Origin: Paenibacillus mendelii
GTDB lineage: Bacteria; Bacillota; Bacilli; Paenibacillales; Paenibacillaceae
Length of the DNA: 64,000 nucleotides
Direction of reading: 5' to 3'
NCBI RefSeq assembly: GCF_024498075.1
Contig: NZ_JANHOF010000001.1
Span: 1,178,001-1,242,000 of the forward strand
The position numbers and the translations under genes are program-made. Shown here piece by piece: positions 35,766 through 45,483 of the stretch (position 1 is the first letter of the stretch; the number at the start of each line of letters is the position of its first letter). Below the pieces are notes generated by a model. It worked only from the letters and a program-made list of their open reading frames with translations, did not search any database and was not told where the DNA came from.

Positions 35766-36629
35766 ATGAAATTCATCCCCCGAGCTACGTGGCCGGCAGC
35801 GCTGAATGATCCAAGCGGAAGGCGCGTAATGCCGCACGTTTCCACAAATGAGAGCGACGCGGACCGGTCCGCCGGACGCGGGCAAACCATGATTATTGAT
35901 AAGGGTCTCGGCAGGCATGCCTTCGCAGACCTGATTGAAACAGCGGGCAGCTACACCGATTGCATTAAATTCGGGTTCGGCACAGCCCCCCTCTACCCGA
36001 CCGATCTGCTGCTGTCTAAGATCGAGCTTGCGAAGCGGCACGATATCATTGTCATGCCAGGTGGCACGCTGCTTGAAACAGCCGTTCAGCAGGGTTTAAC
36101 AGCTGAATTCTTCGATACGATATGCAGGCTTGGCTTTAACGGCATCGAAGTGTCTGACGGAACGATTGAGCTTTCGCGTAAATTGCGCACGGAATTAATT
36201 CGCGAGGGTGTAAAGCGCGGTCTTCGAGTGGTTACAGAATATGGGAAGAAGCTTTCAGGCTCCGTAGTCGATGCAACCGCTCTCGCCTTGACTGCTGAAG
36301 CAGACTTGATTGCCGGTGCGAAGCTTGTTACGGTCGAAGCCCGTGAATCCGGTGTCGGCGTTGGCCTCTTTGACGAGCAAGGCGCATGCCGCGATGATGT
36401 TCTGGATACGTTATGCCGTGTCCTGCCGAACGTAGAGTTGATCATGTGGGAGGCGCCTCTTAAGCATCAGCAGGTTCTCTTTCTACAGACGTTCGGGTCA
36501 GACGTTCATCTAGGCAATATACCGCCAACCGAAGCTTTAGCACTGGAAACCATGCGGCGCGGCTTGCGTTCCGATACATTCGAATTCGGCCTGCAGAAGC
36601 AGGAGCAAGGGCTTCATTATATGATATAG
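35766..36629 (+). CDS. comA: Phosphosulfolactate synthase ComA family
   Basis: TIM-barrel enzyme adding sulfite to phosphoenolpyruvate to give (R)-2-phospho-3-sulfolactate. 287 residues with a roughly 35-residue N-terminal extension. Conserved blocks: DYTDCIKFGFGT-like (SYTDCIKFGFGTAPLYP), FNGIEVSDGTIELS, LRVVTEYGKK, KLVTVEARESGVGVGLFD and LGNIPPTEALALETMRRGLRSDT. GAGGAG precedes the ATG. Paired with comB; relates to YitD of B. subtilis. Sulfolactate is a known spore constituent in Bacillus. Confidence 0.92.
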   Translation: MKFIPRATWPAALNDPSGRRVMPHVSTNESDADRSAGRGQTMIIDKGLGRHAFADLIETAGSYTDCIKFGFGTAPLYPTDLLLSKIELAKRHDIIVMPGGTLLETAVQQGLTAEFFDTICRLGFNGIEVSDGTIELSRKLRTELIREGVKRGLRVVTEYGKKLSGSVVDATALALTAEADLIAGAKLVTVEARESGVGVGLFDEQGACRDDVLDTLCRVLPNVELIMWEAPLKHQQVLFLQTFGSDVHLGNIPPTEALALETMRRGLRSDTFEFGLQKQEQGLHYMI

Positions 36630-36682
36630 AAAGATGGCATCGCCCATGGGACAATGTAAGAGGAAGGCGGATAAGAGCAGCC

Positions 36683-37393
36683 ATGCATATTGAAGTCATC
36701 TCTAACGTGAATGAGGCGAGGGCTGACCGGATTACTCACCGGACTGCTATCGTCATCGATGTGTTGCGTGCGACCAGTACGATTGTGACGGCATTGGAAG
36801 CCGGCGCTGCGGGTGTCCTTCCGGTGGAAACCGTCTTGGAAGCCCGTGCGCTGCAGCGGCCGTATGATCTATTGGCCGGCGAGCGGTTCTGCCGCAAAAT
36901 CGCCGGATTCGACCTCGGGAACTCCCCCCCGGACTTCATCCCAGAAACGGTCAAGAACCGGCGGGTTATCCTAACGACAACGAATGGGACCAGGGCGATG
37001 CAGAAAGCGCTTCGCGCCGACACCGTCCTTGCCGGGTCATTGATGAATGGCTCGGCAGCTGCCCGAGCCGCGATCGATTTGAAGCGTGATCTTGTGCTGA
37101 TCTGCTCAGGCAGCCATGATGAATTCGCGCTAGAGGACGGATTATGCGCCGGATTCATCATCGATCGCCTCCAAGCCTTCAGCCAGACCCCTGCCGAAGT
37201 CGACGATTTTGGCAACGCCATGCTTGGTTTCTATCGAAGCACGGCAGGCCGCTTATCCGAGGCGCTGTTAGGGAGTGCGACAGGCAGGCGCTTAGCCAAA
37301 ATGGGCTTTGCCCGGGATATCGAACAATGCGCAAAATCGGATTGCAGTGCTGCGGTCCCCAAACTTCAAGGTGATACACTCGTTCTCGGGTGA
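36683..37393 (+). CDS. comB: 2-phosphosulfolactate phosphatase ComB family
   Basis: Mg-dependent phosphatase that releases 3-sulfolactate from the ComA product. 236 residues. Core patterns [49 protein letters not shown] and [16 protein letters not shown] are typical. 53 bp after comA; relates to YitC. No sulfolactate dehydrogenase is adjacent, so the pathway probably stops at sulfolactate here. Confidence 0.92.
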   Translation: MHIEVISNVNEARADRITHRTAIVIDVLRATSTIVTALEAGAAGVLPVETVLEARALQRPYDLLAGERFCRKIAGFDLGNSPPDFIPETVKNRRVILTTTNGTRAMQKALRADTVLAGSLMNGSAAARAAIDLKRDLVLICSGSHDEFALEDGLCAGFIIDRLQAFSQTPAEVDDFGNAMLGFYRSTAGRLSEALLGSATGRRLAKMGFARDIEQCAKSDCSAAVPKLQGDTLVLG

Positions 37394-37485
37394 CATATCG
37401 GGAGAGCTTGTTCCATACAATGGAGTATGGACGCCGCAGCAAGGTCATTGCGGCGATGCTGAACAGTTCGGGGGAGCAGACAAGC

Positions 37486-37947
37486 ATGAATGGGCAAATC
37501 GTATTGGTTGTTCTCATTATCATCGGATTGATTGGCCGTTCGCCGATCATCTCGACGGCGGCATGCGTGCTCTTAGTCGTTCAACTCGTCCATCTGGAGC
37601 GGTACCTGCCGACGATCGAGCGGCGCGGGTTGGAGCTCGGATTGCTGTTTCTCACCTTCAGCGTACTTGTTCCCTTCGCTTCCGGACGGATTCAATCCAA
37701 AGAGATTATCAGCGCCCTCACCTCATGGCCGGGTATTCTCGCGCTGACCGGCGGAGCACTTGCTACGTATGTGAATGGTAAAGGTCTGGAAATGCTAAAG
37801 TTCGATCCCCAGCTTATTGTCGGTCTGGTGGTAGGCTCTATTATCGGCATCGTTTTTTTTCGCGGCATTCCCGTTGGCCCCTTGATGGCGGCAGGCATTA
37901 CGGCCATCCTCTTCAAGCTGTTCAGCTTCATTGCAGGCCGTTTCTAG
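37486..37947 (+). CDS. DUF441 family membrane protein
   Basis: 153 residues with four to five hydrophobic segments ([91 protein letters not shown]), matching DUF441 (YtwI-like). The ATG at 37486 has GGGGGAG 9 bp upstream; the ORF opens at 37390 but that region overlaps the comB stop. Co-oriented with comAB. Function unknown. Confidence 0.88.
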   Translation: MNGQIVLVVLIIIGLIGRSPIISTAACVLLVVQLVHLERYLPTIERRGLELGLLFLTFSVLVPFASGRIQSKEIISALTSWPGILALTGGALATYVNGKGLEMLKFDPQLIVGLVVGSIIGIVFFRGIPVGPLMAAGITAILFKLFSFIAGRF

Positions 37948-38016
37948 AAGGAAGCCGTCCGAAAAAGACAACCCACCAGCAGTACGTGCCCTGCCAGGGC
38001 GGTTTAGGAATGAATA

Positions 38017-38062
38017 AAGGGAAGGCTCGGGAGCAGAATCATCTGCTCCCGAGCCTTCCCTT
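38017..38062. terminator. Hairpin between DUF441 gene and lysC
   Basis: Perfect 20-bp arms (starting AAGGGAAGGCTCGG) around a 6-base loop between two converging genes. Neither side has a long T-run, but its strength and position make it a likely shared terminator. Confidence 0.7.
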
Positions 38063-38081
38063 GCTTCCTGCATATGAATTA

Positions 38082-38600
38082 TTATCGGCGATCTTGAGGT
38101 CCGCCTACGAATGCTTGCTCCGCCGTGTCGAGACCGTATGCGGTATGGAGGGCACGGACAACGTCCTGTACCGGCTCCGCTGCAATTACACATGATACCC
38201 GTATTTCCGATGTACTGACGAGCTTGATGCTAATACCGAGATTCGAGATTACATCGAACATCTTGGCCGCTACGCCCGGGTTGCTAACCATTCCAGCGCC
38301 CACGATCGATACTTTCACGAGATCTTCCTCGGAATTCACTTCGCGGAAAGGCACTTCGCCGCGGATGCTCTCTACAACCGCAATCGCTTTGTCTTTGTCG
38401 CCGAGAGAAACGGTGAACGAGAAATCGGCTTTGCCGTCCTGAACTCCGCTCTGAACGATGATATCCACGTTGATTTCATTCGATGCAAGCGCGCCGAATA
38501 CTTTGGCGAGGACGCCAGGAATATCCTCCACGCCCAGAATGCTGATTCTTGCTACGTTCTTGTCATAAGCGATGCCGCGTACGGTGACTCCCTGCTCCAT
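38082..38600 (-). CDS. Probable internally initiated aspartokinase beta subunit
   Basis: Inside lysC an in-frame ATG (38598-38600, Met-Glu-Gln-Gly) is preceded by AAGGAGG with 8 bp spacing, a perfect ribosome binding site within coding sequence. Translation from it yields about 172 residues: just the two ACT domains. B. subtilis aspartokinase II is known to be made as alpha and beta chains from overlapping in-phase reading of lysC, so the same is inferred here. Confidence 0.75.
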   Translation of the reverse strand: MEQGVTVRGIAYDKNVARISILGVEDIPGVLAKVFGALASNEINVDIIVQSGVQDGKADFSFTVSLGDKDKAIAVVESIRGEVPFREVNSEEDLVKVSIVGAGMVSNPGVAAKMFDVISNLGISIKLVSTSEIRVSCVIAAEPVQDVVRALHTAYGLDTAEQAFVGGPQDRR

Positions 38601-39335
38601 GACCGTTTCCTCCTTCACGCTTGTCCCTTCGTTCTGCGTAAAGCTCGAACGCACGACTAGACGTACATTATATTGTTTCGCATATTCTACCGCGCGTGGA
38701 TGCAGAACAGCAGCGCCCAAATTAGCGAGCTCCAGCATCTCGTCGTACGAAATCTCATTCAGCTTGCGTGCGCATTTCACAATCCGCGGGTCCGTCGAGT
38801 ACACGCCGTCCACGTCGGTATAGATCTCGCAGACGTCGGCGTTAACCGCCGCTGCAAGCGCAACAGCAGTCGTATCCGACCCGCCGCGTCCGAGTGTCGT
38901 GATCTCGCCGTCTACGGACATCCCTTGGAACCCTGCGACGATAACAGCATGGCCTTCTTCGAAGGCTCTAAATATCCGGTTAGGATCAATATCCGTTATA
39001 CGGGCTTTACCATGTACAGCTTCCGTACGAATTCCGGCTTGCCAGCCGGTTAATGATATGGCGGTATGGCCAATTTGATGAATGGCCATCGATAAGAGGG
39101 CAACCGATATTTGTTCCCCCGTCGTGAGCAGCATATCCATCTCGCGTGCCGGCGGATTCGAATTAAGCAGCTTAGACTGATCGATCAGATCGTCTGTCGT
39201 ATCTCCCATCGCCGAAACGACGACCGCGACGCGATGACCGGCTTCTTTATAATCGGCAATCCGTCTGGCGACACGCTGCATCCGCTCGGTCGAGCCTACG
39301 GAACTGCCGCCGAACTTCATTACAATCAACGACAA
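38082..39335 (-). CDS. lysC: Aspartate kinase, alpha subunit
   Basis: Phosphorylates aspartate, first step toward lysine, diaminopimelate, threonine and methionine. About 417 residues: catalytic N-terminal domain (VMKFGGSSVGS, LLTTGEQISVALLSM, TLGRGGSDTTAVALAAA) and two C-terminal ACT domains (LGVEDIPGVLAKVFGALA; GAGMVSNPGVAAKMFDVISNLGI). TTG at 39335 with GGGGAG 10 bp upstream gives the family start xxLIVxKFGG; ATG at 39353 is the alternative. Contains an internal start for a beta subunit. No lysine riboswitch fits in the short upstream gap. Confidence 0.96.
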   Translation of the reverse strand: MSLIVMKFGGSSVGSTERMQRVARRIADYKEAGHRVAVVVSAMGDTTDDLIDQSKLLNSNPPAREMDMLLTTGEQISVALLSMAIHQIGHTAISLTGWQAGIRTEAVHGKARITDIDPNRIFRAFEEGHAVIVAGFQGMSVDGEITTLGRGGSDTTAVALAAAVNADVCEIYTDVDGVYSTDPRIVKCARKLNEISYDEMLELANLGAAVLHPRAVEYAKQYNVRLVVRSSFTQNEGTSVKEETVMEQGVTVRGIAYDKNVARISILGVEDIPGVLAKVFGALASNEINVDIIVQSGVQDGKADFSFTVSLGDKDKAIAVVESIRGEVPFREVNSEEDLVKVSIVGAGMVSNPGVAAKMFDVISNLGISIKLVSTSEIRVSCVIAAEPVQDVVRALHTAYGLDTAEQAFVGGPQDRR

Positions 39336-39410
39336 CGCAGATCCACTCCCCATGATTCTATTCCATCACAAAATAAGATTATAGCACATTTTTACCGATT
39401 TGGGTATGAA

Positions 39411-39440
39411 AAAACCGTCCGGACAGCTGCCCGGACGGCT
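39411..39440 (-). terminator. Terminator after efp
   Basis: CCGTCCGG-8-CCGGACGG stem followed on the minus strand by TTTTTT. It separates efp from lysC. Confidence 0.9.
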
Positions 39441-39461
39441 CTTCATTCAATCTTTGCGATA

Positions 39462-40019
39462 CTACGCGCGCGAGATATATTTGCCTTCACGCGTATCAAT
39501 CAGAAGCACGTCACCCTCATTAATGAACAAAGGCACTTGAAGGCTGAGACCTGTCTCAACCGTCGCGTTCTTCGTTGCGCCTTGAGCCGTATTGCCCTTG
39601 ATGCCCGGCTCTGTCTCAACGACTTTCAAATCGACGCTGTTCGGCATCGTAATCCCGATGATTTCACCTTGGTAGCTGGCAATGTTCACCGTCATGTTTT
39701 CTTTCAGGAAGTTAAGCTCCCATTCGAGCTGCTCGCGTTCCAGGTTGAACTGATCGTAGGTCTCATTATCCATAAACGTGTACTCGTTACCGGAGTTATA
39801 CAAGTATTGTACGGCACGGTTCTCCACGTGAGCACGGCCGATATTTTCACCTGCACGGAAAGTCTTTTCTACCGTGTTGCCGTTACGCAGGTTCTTCAGC
39901 TTGGAGCGAACGAACGCTGCGCCTTTTCCTGGCTTTACATGCTGGAACTCAAGAACGGTAAAGATGTCGCCATCCACTTCAACGGTAAGGCCTGTTTTAA
40001 AATCATTGACTGAAATCAC
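39462..40019 (-). CDS. efp: Translation elongation factor P
   Basis: Relieves ribosome stalling at polyproline stretches. 185 residues: KOW-like N domain ([37 protein letters not shown], modifiable residue in the PGKG loop), then two OB domains ending in the S1-like [29 protein letters not shown] start with AGGAGGG 9 bp upstream. Next to the pepP-like gene as in B. subtilis. Confidence 0.98.
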   Translation of the reverse strand: MISVNDFKTGLTVEVDGDIFTVLEFQHVKPGKGAAFVRSKLKNLRNGNTVEKTFRAGENIGRAHVENRAVQYLYNSGNEYTFMDNETYDQFNLEREQLEWELNFLKENMTVNIASYQGEIIGITMPNSVDLKVVETEPGIKGNTAQGATKNATVETGLSLQVPLFINEGDVLLIDTREGKYISRA

Positions 40020-40071
40020 TAAGATTTCCCTCCTAAAAGTAGTGGCGCAAAATGGCGTCCAACCTAAAATT

Positions 40072-41145
40072 TTAACTTAATTGGTGAAGTTCCTTGGTAG
40101 AGGCGGTCAGCAGAGAAACGCCGCTCTCCGTAATGACAATGTCATCTTCAATTCGTACTCCGCCGAAGCCCGGCAAGTAAATGCCAGGTTCTACCGTGAC
40201 CGTCATCCCCGGCTGCAAGACAAGCTCCCCTGTCTTGGATAAACGAGGCGCTTCATGAATTTCCATGCCGAGCCCGTGGCCCGTTCCGTGGCCGAATCGG
40301 TCGCCGTACCCGTACCGGGTAATAACGTCGCGCGCCAGCGCATCGGCTTCCCTGCCCGTCATGCCAGGTTTAATACCGTTTAGCGTGGTCAGCTGCGCTT
40401 CAAGAACAATGTCATAAATTTCGCGGTGCCGCTCTGTCGGGGTACCCACGACTACCGTGCGCGTCAGATCGGAGCAATATCCGTTCATATACGCGCCGAA
40501 ATCCAGCTTGACGAATTCATCCTTGCCGATAATCCGGTCACTTGCGACACCGTGCGGCAGCGCAGACCGTTCACCGGAAGCGACGATCGTCTCGAAGGAA
40601 GAGGATGTCGCCCCTTTACTTCTCATGAACATTTCCATCTCCAGCGCGATATCGCGCTCACGGACGCCGGGTTTAATATACCGGAGGATATGCGTGAATG
40701 TCTCGTCGGCGAGTACAGCCGCTTCCCGCATGATGGCAAGCTCATCCTCGTCCTTGAACATGCGGATTTGCTCGACTAGGGAGGAGGTCGGCACGAGCTC
40801 GAGGCCGGTTAAGCTCTTCTGCCAAGACGCGTACTCCCCGAATACGACATGATCCTGTTCGAATCCTAGACGCTTGATGCCCGCTGCTGAAGTTAATTCA
40901 ACTATCGTATCCATCGCACGGATACCGTGCTCGATTACGGTAAATCCGCCCGCCTGCTGAGCGGCTTGAGAGCCGTAGCGGAAATCTGTTACGAGCCAGG
41001 CTCCCGACGCTGTCAACAGAACCATTCCCGCTGAGCCCGTAAACCCGCTTACATAGCGCCTGTTAACCGCACTTGCGATTAACAGCCCGTCCAAGTTCAA
41101 CTCCATTAGCTTAGTTCTGATAGCTGACACACGTTTATTCGACAT
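40072..41145 (-). CDS. M24 family Xaa-Pro aminopeptidase (YqhT-like)
   Basis: Metal-dependent aminopeptidase removing N-terminal residues before proline. 357 residues: creatinase-like N domain and pita-bread catalytic domain with metal ligands in [19 protein letters not shown] (two Asp), [16 protein letters not shown] (His), and [18 protein letters not shown] (two Glu). AAGGGTGG precedes the ATG. Between aroQ and efp; same position as yqhT. Confidence 0.94.
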   Translation of the reverse strand: MSNKRVSAIRTKLMELNLDGLLIASAVNRRYVSGFTGSAGMVLLTASGAWLVTDFRYGSQAAQQAGGFTVIEHGIRAMDTIVELTSAAGIKRLGFEQDHVVFGEYASWQKSLTGLELVPTSSLVEQIRMFKDEDELAIMREAAVLADETFTHILRYIKPGVRERDIALEMEMFMRSKGATSSSFETIVASGERSALPHGVASDRIIGKDEFVKLDFGAYMNGYCSDLTRTVVVGTPTERHREIYDIVLEAQLTTLNGIKPGMTGREADALARDVITRYGYGDRFGHGTGHGLGMEIHEAPRLSKTGELVLQPGMTVTVEPGIYLPGFGGVRIEDDIVITESGVSLLTASTKELHQLS

Positions 41146-41187
41146 ACAACCACCCTTTCGGCATGCCGCGGCTAAAGGAGGAGCAAA

Positions 41188-41640
41188 TTACCCTTCGCCT
41201 TGCTGCGACTGAAGATGCTGCACGAGTGCCGATAATCCCAGCACATAGCTTTGAGCGCCGAAGCCCGCAATTTGCCCGACTGCAACCGGCGCGATCACGG
41301 ACAAGTGCCGGAACGCTTCCCGCTTATGGATGTTGGACATATGCACTTCAACGACGGGAATAGCAACTGTGCTGAGGGCATCGCGCAAAGCGTAACTGTA
41401 GTGCGTCAACGCGCCGGGATTGATCAAAATCCCCGACACTTTGCCATAAGCTTCATGAATGCGGTCAATCAGGAAGCCTTCGTGGTTGGATTGATAGAAC
41501 GACGTTTCGACACCAAGGGATGAGGCCGTTTCTCTGACGGCCGATTCAATATCCGAGAGCGTCGCCGTACCATAAACACCAGGCTCGCGTACACCGAGCA
41601 TGTTTAAGTTCGGTCCGTTCAAGACGAGTATGGAATGCAT
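41188..41640 (-). CDS. aroQ: Type II 3-dehydroquinate dehydratase
   Basis: Shikimate pathway enzyme dehydrating 3-dehydroquinate. 150 residues. Active-site motifs [20 protein letters not shown] (Asn, Arg, Tyr), [33 protein letters not shown] and [16 protein letters not shown]. The ATG at 41640 follows GGGAGG by 5 bp; an ATG at 41658 is less likely. Same position as yqhS in B. subtilis. Confidence 0.97.
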   Translation of the reverse strand: MHSILVLNGPNLNMLGVREPGVYGTATLSDIESAVRETASSLGVETSFYQSNHEGFLIDRIHEAYGKVSGILINPGALTHYSYALRDALSTVAIPVVEVHMSNIHKREAFRHLSVIAPVAVGQIAGFGAQSYVLGLSALVQHLQSQQGEG

Positions 41641-41741
41641 AAATACCTCCCGGCGCATAAGTCAATTGACATTTTACCACAAAGACCCACGCTTTGAGAA
41701 GTAGCTGCCTAGGCCAAGGGAGGGCTCGGCTTCAGAAGGCT

Positions 41742-42245
41742 TCAGAAGGCTCCAGCCGGCTCCCTGCTCGCTTCGTCATGGAACTCAAACGCGATTGTAT
41801 AGCCGATGAACAGTCCCCACAGCACGTAAACCGATATTTCCGTCGCTATCGTGTCGTACCCAATCTTGTTGACCCGCTCCGTCAAGTTCATTAGCGGACC
41901 GATCCCGATAAAGATTATCAACCACCATATGGCCCCATATAAAATCCCCCACCGCGGTCCGGATAATCGTCCGAAAACCAGCATATACAAATACGTCGCT
42001 ACAATGGAAAAAACAATAAAGCTGCCTATGCCGGCCACTTGCCCCCAGCCTGTCTTCAGAAAGGCGTGCCGGAAGAAGGGTTCGATGAGAAAGCCGGGAA
42101 TCACTGTCGTAAAATGGATGTTATAAAGCAGCCAATGAACCACTCCCCAGAAAAGCCCCGCAAAAAAACCGAGTTTAAGTCCGTAGAGAACCCGGTTCGT
42201 CCGGTACGGCCGCTTATGTTTAAACCGTTTTCTTGATAGCTGCAT
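41742..42245 (-). CDS. yqhR: YqhR-like membrane protein
   Basis: 167 residues, basic N-terminus (QLSRKRFKHKRPYRTNR) then four hydrophobic segments (GLKLGFFAGLFWGVVHWLL, GQVAGIGSFIVFSIVATYLYMLVF, GILYGAIWWLIIFIGIGPLM, ISVYVLWGLFIGYTIAFEF). Matches YqhR by topology and synteny next to aroQ. Function unknown. Diverges from yqhQ across a 200-bp intergenic region. Confidence 0.88.
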   Translation of the reverse strand: MQLSRKRFKHKRPYRTNRVLYGLKLGFFAGLFWGVVHWLLYNIHFTTVIPGFLIEPFFRHAFLKTGWGQVAGIGSFIVFSIVATYLYMLVFGRLSGPRWGILYGAIWWLIIFIGIGPLMNLTERVNKIGYDTIATEISVYVLWGLFIGYTIAFEFHDEASREPAGAF

Positions 42246-42447
42246 AGCTAATATCCTCCATATGTAAGCGTCATGACGAGCTTATCTGTCCTAGTATGCG
42301 CAAAATCCGCGGTCATAATCGTTTGCTTGCGCATGATATAGCGGAAACGTTGCCACTCGCAATCAAGCCGTGAATCAAGTACAATAGATGAAGATGACGT
42401 TACTATATTTCAACTATTTTATTTGATCAAAGGATGGTGATTCGCCC

Positions 42448-43416
42448 TTGTCGCAGGACACGCGAAACATTTATGGGGGACAAGCGGTCATCGAAGGCGT
42501 CATGTTTGCCGGCAAACATGTAAACGTTACGGCGGTTCGCCGCAAGAACGACGAGATCGTCTTCTATGAAGTACCACGCACCACGAAGCCATGGATTCAG
42601 AAGCTGAAGAAAATACCGCTGCTTCGCGGAATTGTAGGTATTTTGGAATCGAGCGCCAAAGGCTCGCAGCATTTGAACTTTTCCATGGAGGCATACGCAG
42701 AAGACGAGTACGCGGACGACAAAGACAAAGTGAAAGAAGAGCCCGTGGAGAAGAAGAAAGAAGAGAAGAGCGGCTGGAGCCTGAGCATGATCGTCGGGGT
42801 GGCCGTCGCGGGAATTATTTCTTTTATTGTCGGAAAACTTATTTTCACCGTTGTGCCGGCAGCTGTAACTGAATTGATCTTTGGACATGACAAGATGAAT
42901 ATAGTAGTTAACAACCTCATTGAAGGTCTTATCAAAATCGTATTCCTGCTTTCGTATCTTTATATCATCTCGTTGACGCCGCTGATTAAACGGTTGTTCC
43001 AGTATCACGGTGCCGAGCATAAAGTGATAAGCGCATATGAAGGCGGAGTCGATCTAACCGTGAAGAACGTTCAAAGCTTCACGCGTCTTCATTACCGGTG
43101 CGGCAGCAGCTTTATCGTGTTTTCGGTCATTGTCGGCGTTGTAATCTACTCGCTCCCTATCTTTCACTGGGACTCGATGTGGGAACGCATTTATTTGAGA
43201 GTTCTGCTGCTGCCCGTCGTGCTTGGCGTTTCCTATGAAACGCTCCGGTTTACGAATGCGATGCGCGACATGCCGCTCTTAAGATCGCTTGGTTACCCCG
43301 GTCTATGGCTTCAGAAGCTGACCACGAAAGAACCGACCGACGAGCAAGTAGCCGTATCCATCGCTTCTTTCAGCAGAATGCTTGAAATCGACCGTCAAAT
43401 GGGTAAGTCAGCTTAA
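42448..43416 (+). CDS. yqhQ: YqhQ, DUF1385 membrane protein
   Basis: 322 residues. DUF1385 hallmarks: IYGGQAVIEGVMF at the start, then a Lys/Glu-rich linker, membrane helices, FQYHGAEHKVISAYEGG, FTRLHYRCGSSFIVFSVIVGVVIY and LRFTNAMRDMPLLRSLGYPGLWLQKLTTKEPTDEQVAVSIASF. TTG start with a moderate GGTGA site. Metal-binding looking His/Glu/Cys residues are conserved but no enzymatic role is established. Confidence 0.93.
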   Translation: MSQDTRNIYGGQAVIEGVMFAGKHVNVTAVRRKNDEIVFYEVPRTTKPWIQKLKKIPLLRGIVGILESSAKGSQHLNFSMEAYAEDEYADDKDKVKEEPVEKKKEEKSGWSLSMIVGVAVAGIISFIVGKLIFTVVPAAVTELIFGHDKMNIVVNNLIEGLIKIVFLLSYLYIISLTPLIKRLFQYHGAEHKVISAYEGGVDLTVKNVQSFTRLHYRCGSSFIVFSVIVGVVIYSLPIFHWDSMWERIYLRVLLLPVVLGVSYETLRFTNAMRDMPLLRSLGYPGLWLQKLTTKEPTDEQVAVSIASFSRMLEIDRQMGKSA

Positions 43417-43452
43417 GACCTGGTCAAGTATCGGAAGGAAAGGGTGAGGGTC

Positions 43453-43740
43453 ATGCCTCGAAAAATGAGTCCATTGTTCATCTTCATTCTCACGCTCGCC
43501 GGTTTGGGTCTTGTTTATCAAATGATCTTTTTTCCTGGTAAGCTTCTTATTCCTGTCGTTGTGCTGGGCGTCATCTTTCTGGCGTATATGCTGCAGCAGA
43601 AGGGCCCGCGCGTCAAGCAGCGGACCAAGTCCGCGTCCCGGCGCGAGCAGCCAAGCAGCAAGCCGAAGACGCGTAAGACGGTACCCTTTCGCGTCATTGA
43701 AGGCGGCAAGGATGACGACAACCTGCCGAAATATCATTAG
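43453..43740 (+). CDS. Small membrane protein (SA1362/YqhP-like)
   Basis: About 95 residues. Two adjacent hydrophobic segments (LFIFILTLAGLGLVYQMIF and LLIPVVVLGVIFLAYML) followed by a strongly basic tail (KQRTKSASRREQPSSKPKTRKT). Position after yqhQ matches yqhP. A GTG at 43444 is an alternative start. Its stop overlaps the stop of the converging patatin gene by 4 bp. Function unknown. Confidence 0.8.
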   Translation: MPRKMSPLFIFILTLAGLGLVYQMIFFPGKLLIPVVVLGVIFLAYMLQQKGPRVKQRTKSASRREQPSSKPKTRKTVPFRVIEGGKDDDNLPKYH

Positions 43741-44675
43741 CTTTTTTTGAACGCACAGCAATCAGGCTCATCGAAAAATTCGGAGGCAGCTTCATAGCCG
43801 GAGCAAAACAGCGCATCGCTTTCTTCTTTCGATAGATGAAAATCCGTCGTACGGATGCCCAGCGTCGGAATCTTCACCGTCCGGTCCCTGTTCTGCTTCT
43901 CGATATATCGTTCATCATGAGCCTGAAGCATCGTCTCGAACATGGCTTGAAACATCGAAACCGGACCTCGTATGATACGGGGTTCGGTTTCGTTCTTTCC
44001 GACCATCTGATACCCGATCGTAGCAATCGGATGATCCACTCCCCGCTGCTCCGTGTCAAACATCCACAAGGGGAAGTTGCTCAGCAGACCCCCGTCAACA
44101 ATATATGCCCACACCTTCTTTTTTCCATTCCGCAGTAAGCTCCGTTCATTCATTCGAATTCGGACCGGGTCGAAGAAGTAGGGAATACTCGTACTCATTC
44201 GAACTGCCGCAGCCACAGGCATTCGCATCGGATCCAATCCGTAATTCTTCATATCATCGGGAAGGACGAGCAGCTTGCCGTTCGTAATATCGGACGCCAC
44301 GATCCGAAGCTTATCCTTGGGCAAATCCGCAAAGGTCCGCACCCCCTTCTCTTCAAGCAAACGCGTCATCCAGAGCATCAACGCTTCTCCGCTGTATAAG
44401 CCTTGCTTGACGAAAACCCGGATCGCAGGTCCGATCACATTAACCCGATACAAGCCGCCGCGCTTCAGGAAGGACCGGAATGGTGTCGTTTCGATGATAT
44501 CCTTCATCTCCAACGCGTTGTAGCCAGCAGCAAGCAGTGCAGCGATAATTGAGCCGGACGAGGTGCCGGCCAGCCTATGAAATGCAATTCCCCGCTCTTC
44601 TGTTGCGCAAACGGCTCCTACAAGCGATATGCCCTTCACGCCTCCACCCTCAAACACCGCATTAATGCTAGTCAT
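43737..44675 (-). CDS. yqhO: Patatin-like phospholipase (YqhO-like)
   Basis: Predicted lipid acyl hydrolase with a Ser-Asp dyad. 312 residues. Oxyanion hole EGGGVKGISLVGA near residue 9, nucleophile elbow GTSSGS near 40, catalytic Asp in IVDGGLLSNFP. The ATG at 44675 follows AGGAGGGG; the longer ORF to 44765 lacks an SD. Neighbour of mntR as in B. subtilis. Substrate unknown. Confidence 0.92.
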   Translation of the reverse strand: MTSINAVFEGGGVKGISLVGAVCATEERGIAFHRLAGTSSGSIIAALLAAGYNALEMKDIIETTPFRSFLKRGGLYRVNVIGPAIRVFVKQGLYSGEALMLWMTRLLEEKGVRTFADLPKDKLRIVASDITNGKLLVLPDDMKNYGLDPMRMPVAAAVRMSTSIPYFFDPVRIRMNERSLLRNGKKKVWAYIVDGGLLSNFPLWMFDTEQRGVDHPIATIGYQMVGKNETEPRIIRGPVSMFQAMFETMLQAHDERYIEKQNRDRTVKIPTLGIRTTDFHLSKEESDALFCSGYEAASEFFDEPDCCAFKKS

Positions 44676-44798
44676 GGCACCCCTCCTATGCGGTTGACGG
44701 CCGCCCGAAAAAACAGCCGTTGACGCTAGTGATGTATATGCGGCACCAGCTTGACTAAAGCCCATCCGGCTTCACTTGGGCAAGTGGAGGATAATTAA

Positions 44799-44827
44799 AA
44801 ACCGCCACCCCTGAATGGGTGGCGGTT
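44799..44827 (-). terminator. Terminator after mntR
   Basis: AACCGCCACCC-6-GGGTGGCGGTT hairpin followed by TTTT on the minus strand, 12 bp past the mntR stop. Confidence 0.9.
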
Positions 44828-44838
44828 CGTGTTCAATC

Positions 44839-45261
44839 CTATTCGTTATCGAGTTCGGTACGAATGGCTCTGAGCTCTTCCATTCGGCTCTCATCTTTCT
44901 GGAAGTAGGCAACAAGCGTTTCGATGCATGTAATCGAATCCCAGCTCAAGTGATGCTCGATTCCTTCAACATCCTTATAAATATTCTCCTCCTGCACCCC
45001 GATGAGCGTCAGGAAAGATTCGAGAAGCTGATGCCGGTCAACGAGGCGTTTGCCCATCTTCTTCCCTTTGTTTGTAAGGACGAGTCCACGATACTTTTCA
45101 TATATCAAATAGTTGTCCTTATCCAGTTTCTGGATCATTTTGGTGACGGATGAAGGATGGACTTCAAGTCCCTCCGCAATATCGGAAACACGTGCATATC
45201 CCTTTTCGTCAATGAGCTTATAGATTCGTTCCAAGTAGTCTTCCATGCTAGGCGTCGGCAT
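44839..45261 (-). CDS. mntR: Manganese-responsive transcriptional regulator MntR
   Basis: DtxR-family repressor of manganese uptake. 140 residues: winged HTH ([30 protein letters not shown]) and dimerisation domain. All six Mn ligands known from B. subtilis MntR are in place: Asp8, Glu11, His77, Glu99, Glu102, His103. ATG at 45261 has GGAGG 8 bp upstream. Diverges from splB. Confidence 0.97.
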   Translation of the reverse strand: MPTPSMEDYLERIYKLIDEKGYARVSDIAEGLEVHPSSVTKMIQKLDKDNYLIYEKYRGLVLTNKGKKMGKRLVDRHQLLESFLTLIGVQEENIYKDVEGIEHHLSWDSITCIETLVAYFQKDESRMEELRAIRTELDNE

Positions 45262-45483
45262 CGAAAGAACCTCCATTCCACCTTACAACATTCGATAATG
45301 CTGTTGTTTGTTCGTCTGCTTCTGCCCGATTTATGTCCAGACCGTGCGTTGCTCTTAGTATCATACACTGACGGGCAGGCCTGTCGCAACCTGTACACGG
45401 AACTTTCCATGATTGTTTGTAGCGTCCTTCACACAAACTACGTTTAGAAAAACTGCGCAATCGTCATGAGGAGGCATTCGACA

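Noticed and set aside
39336-39461. Lysine riboswitch ahead of lysC
   Set aside because: The gap to efp is too short and is occupied by the efp terminator; no L-box elements seen.
39111-40013. 300-codon open frame on the plus strand
   Set aside because: Antisense to lysC and efp and crosses a terminator; product has no recognisable features.
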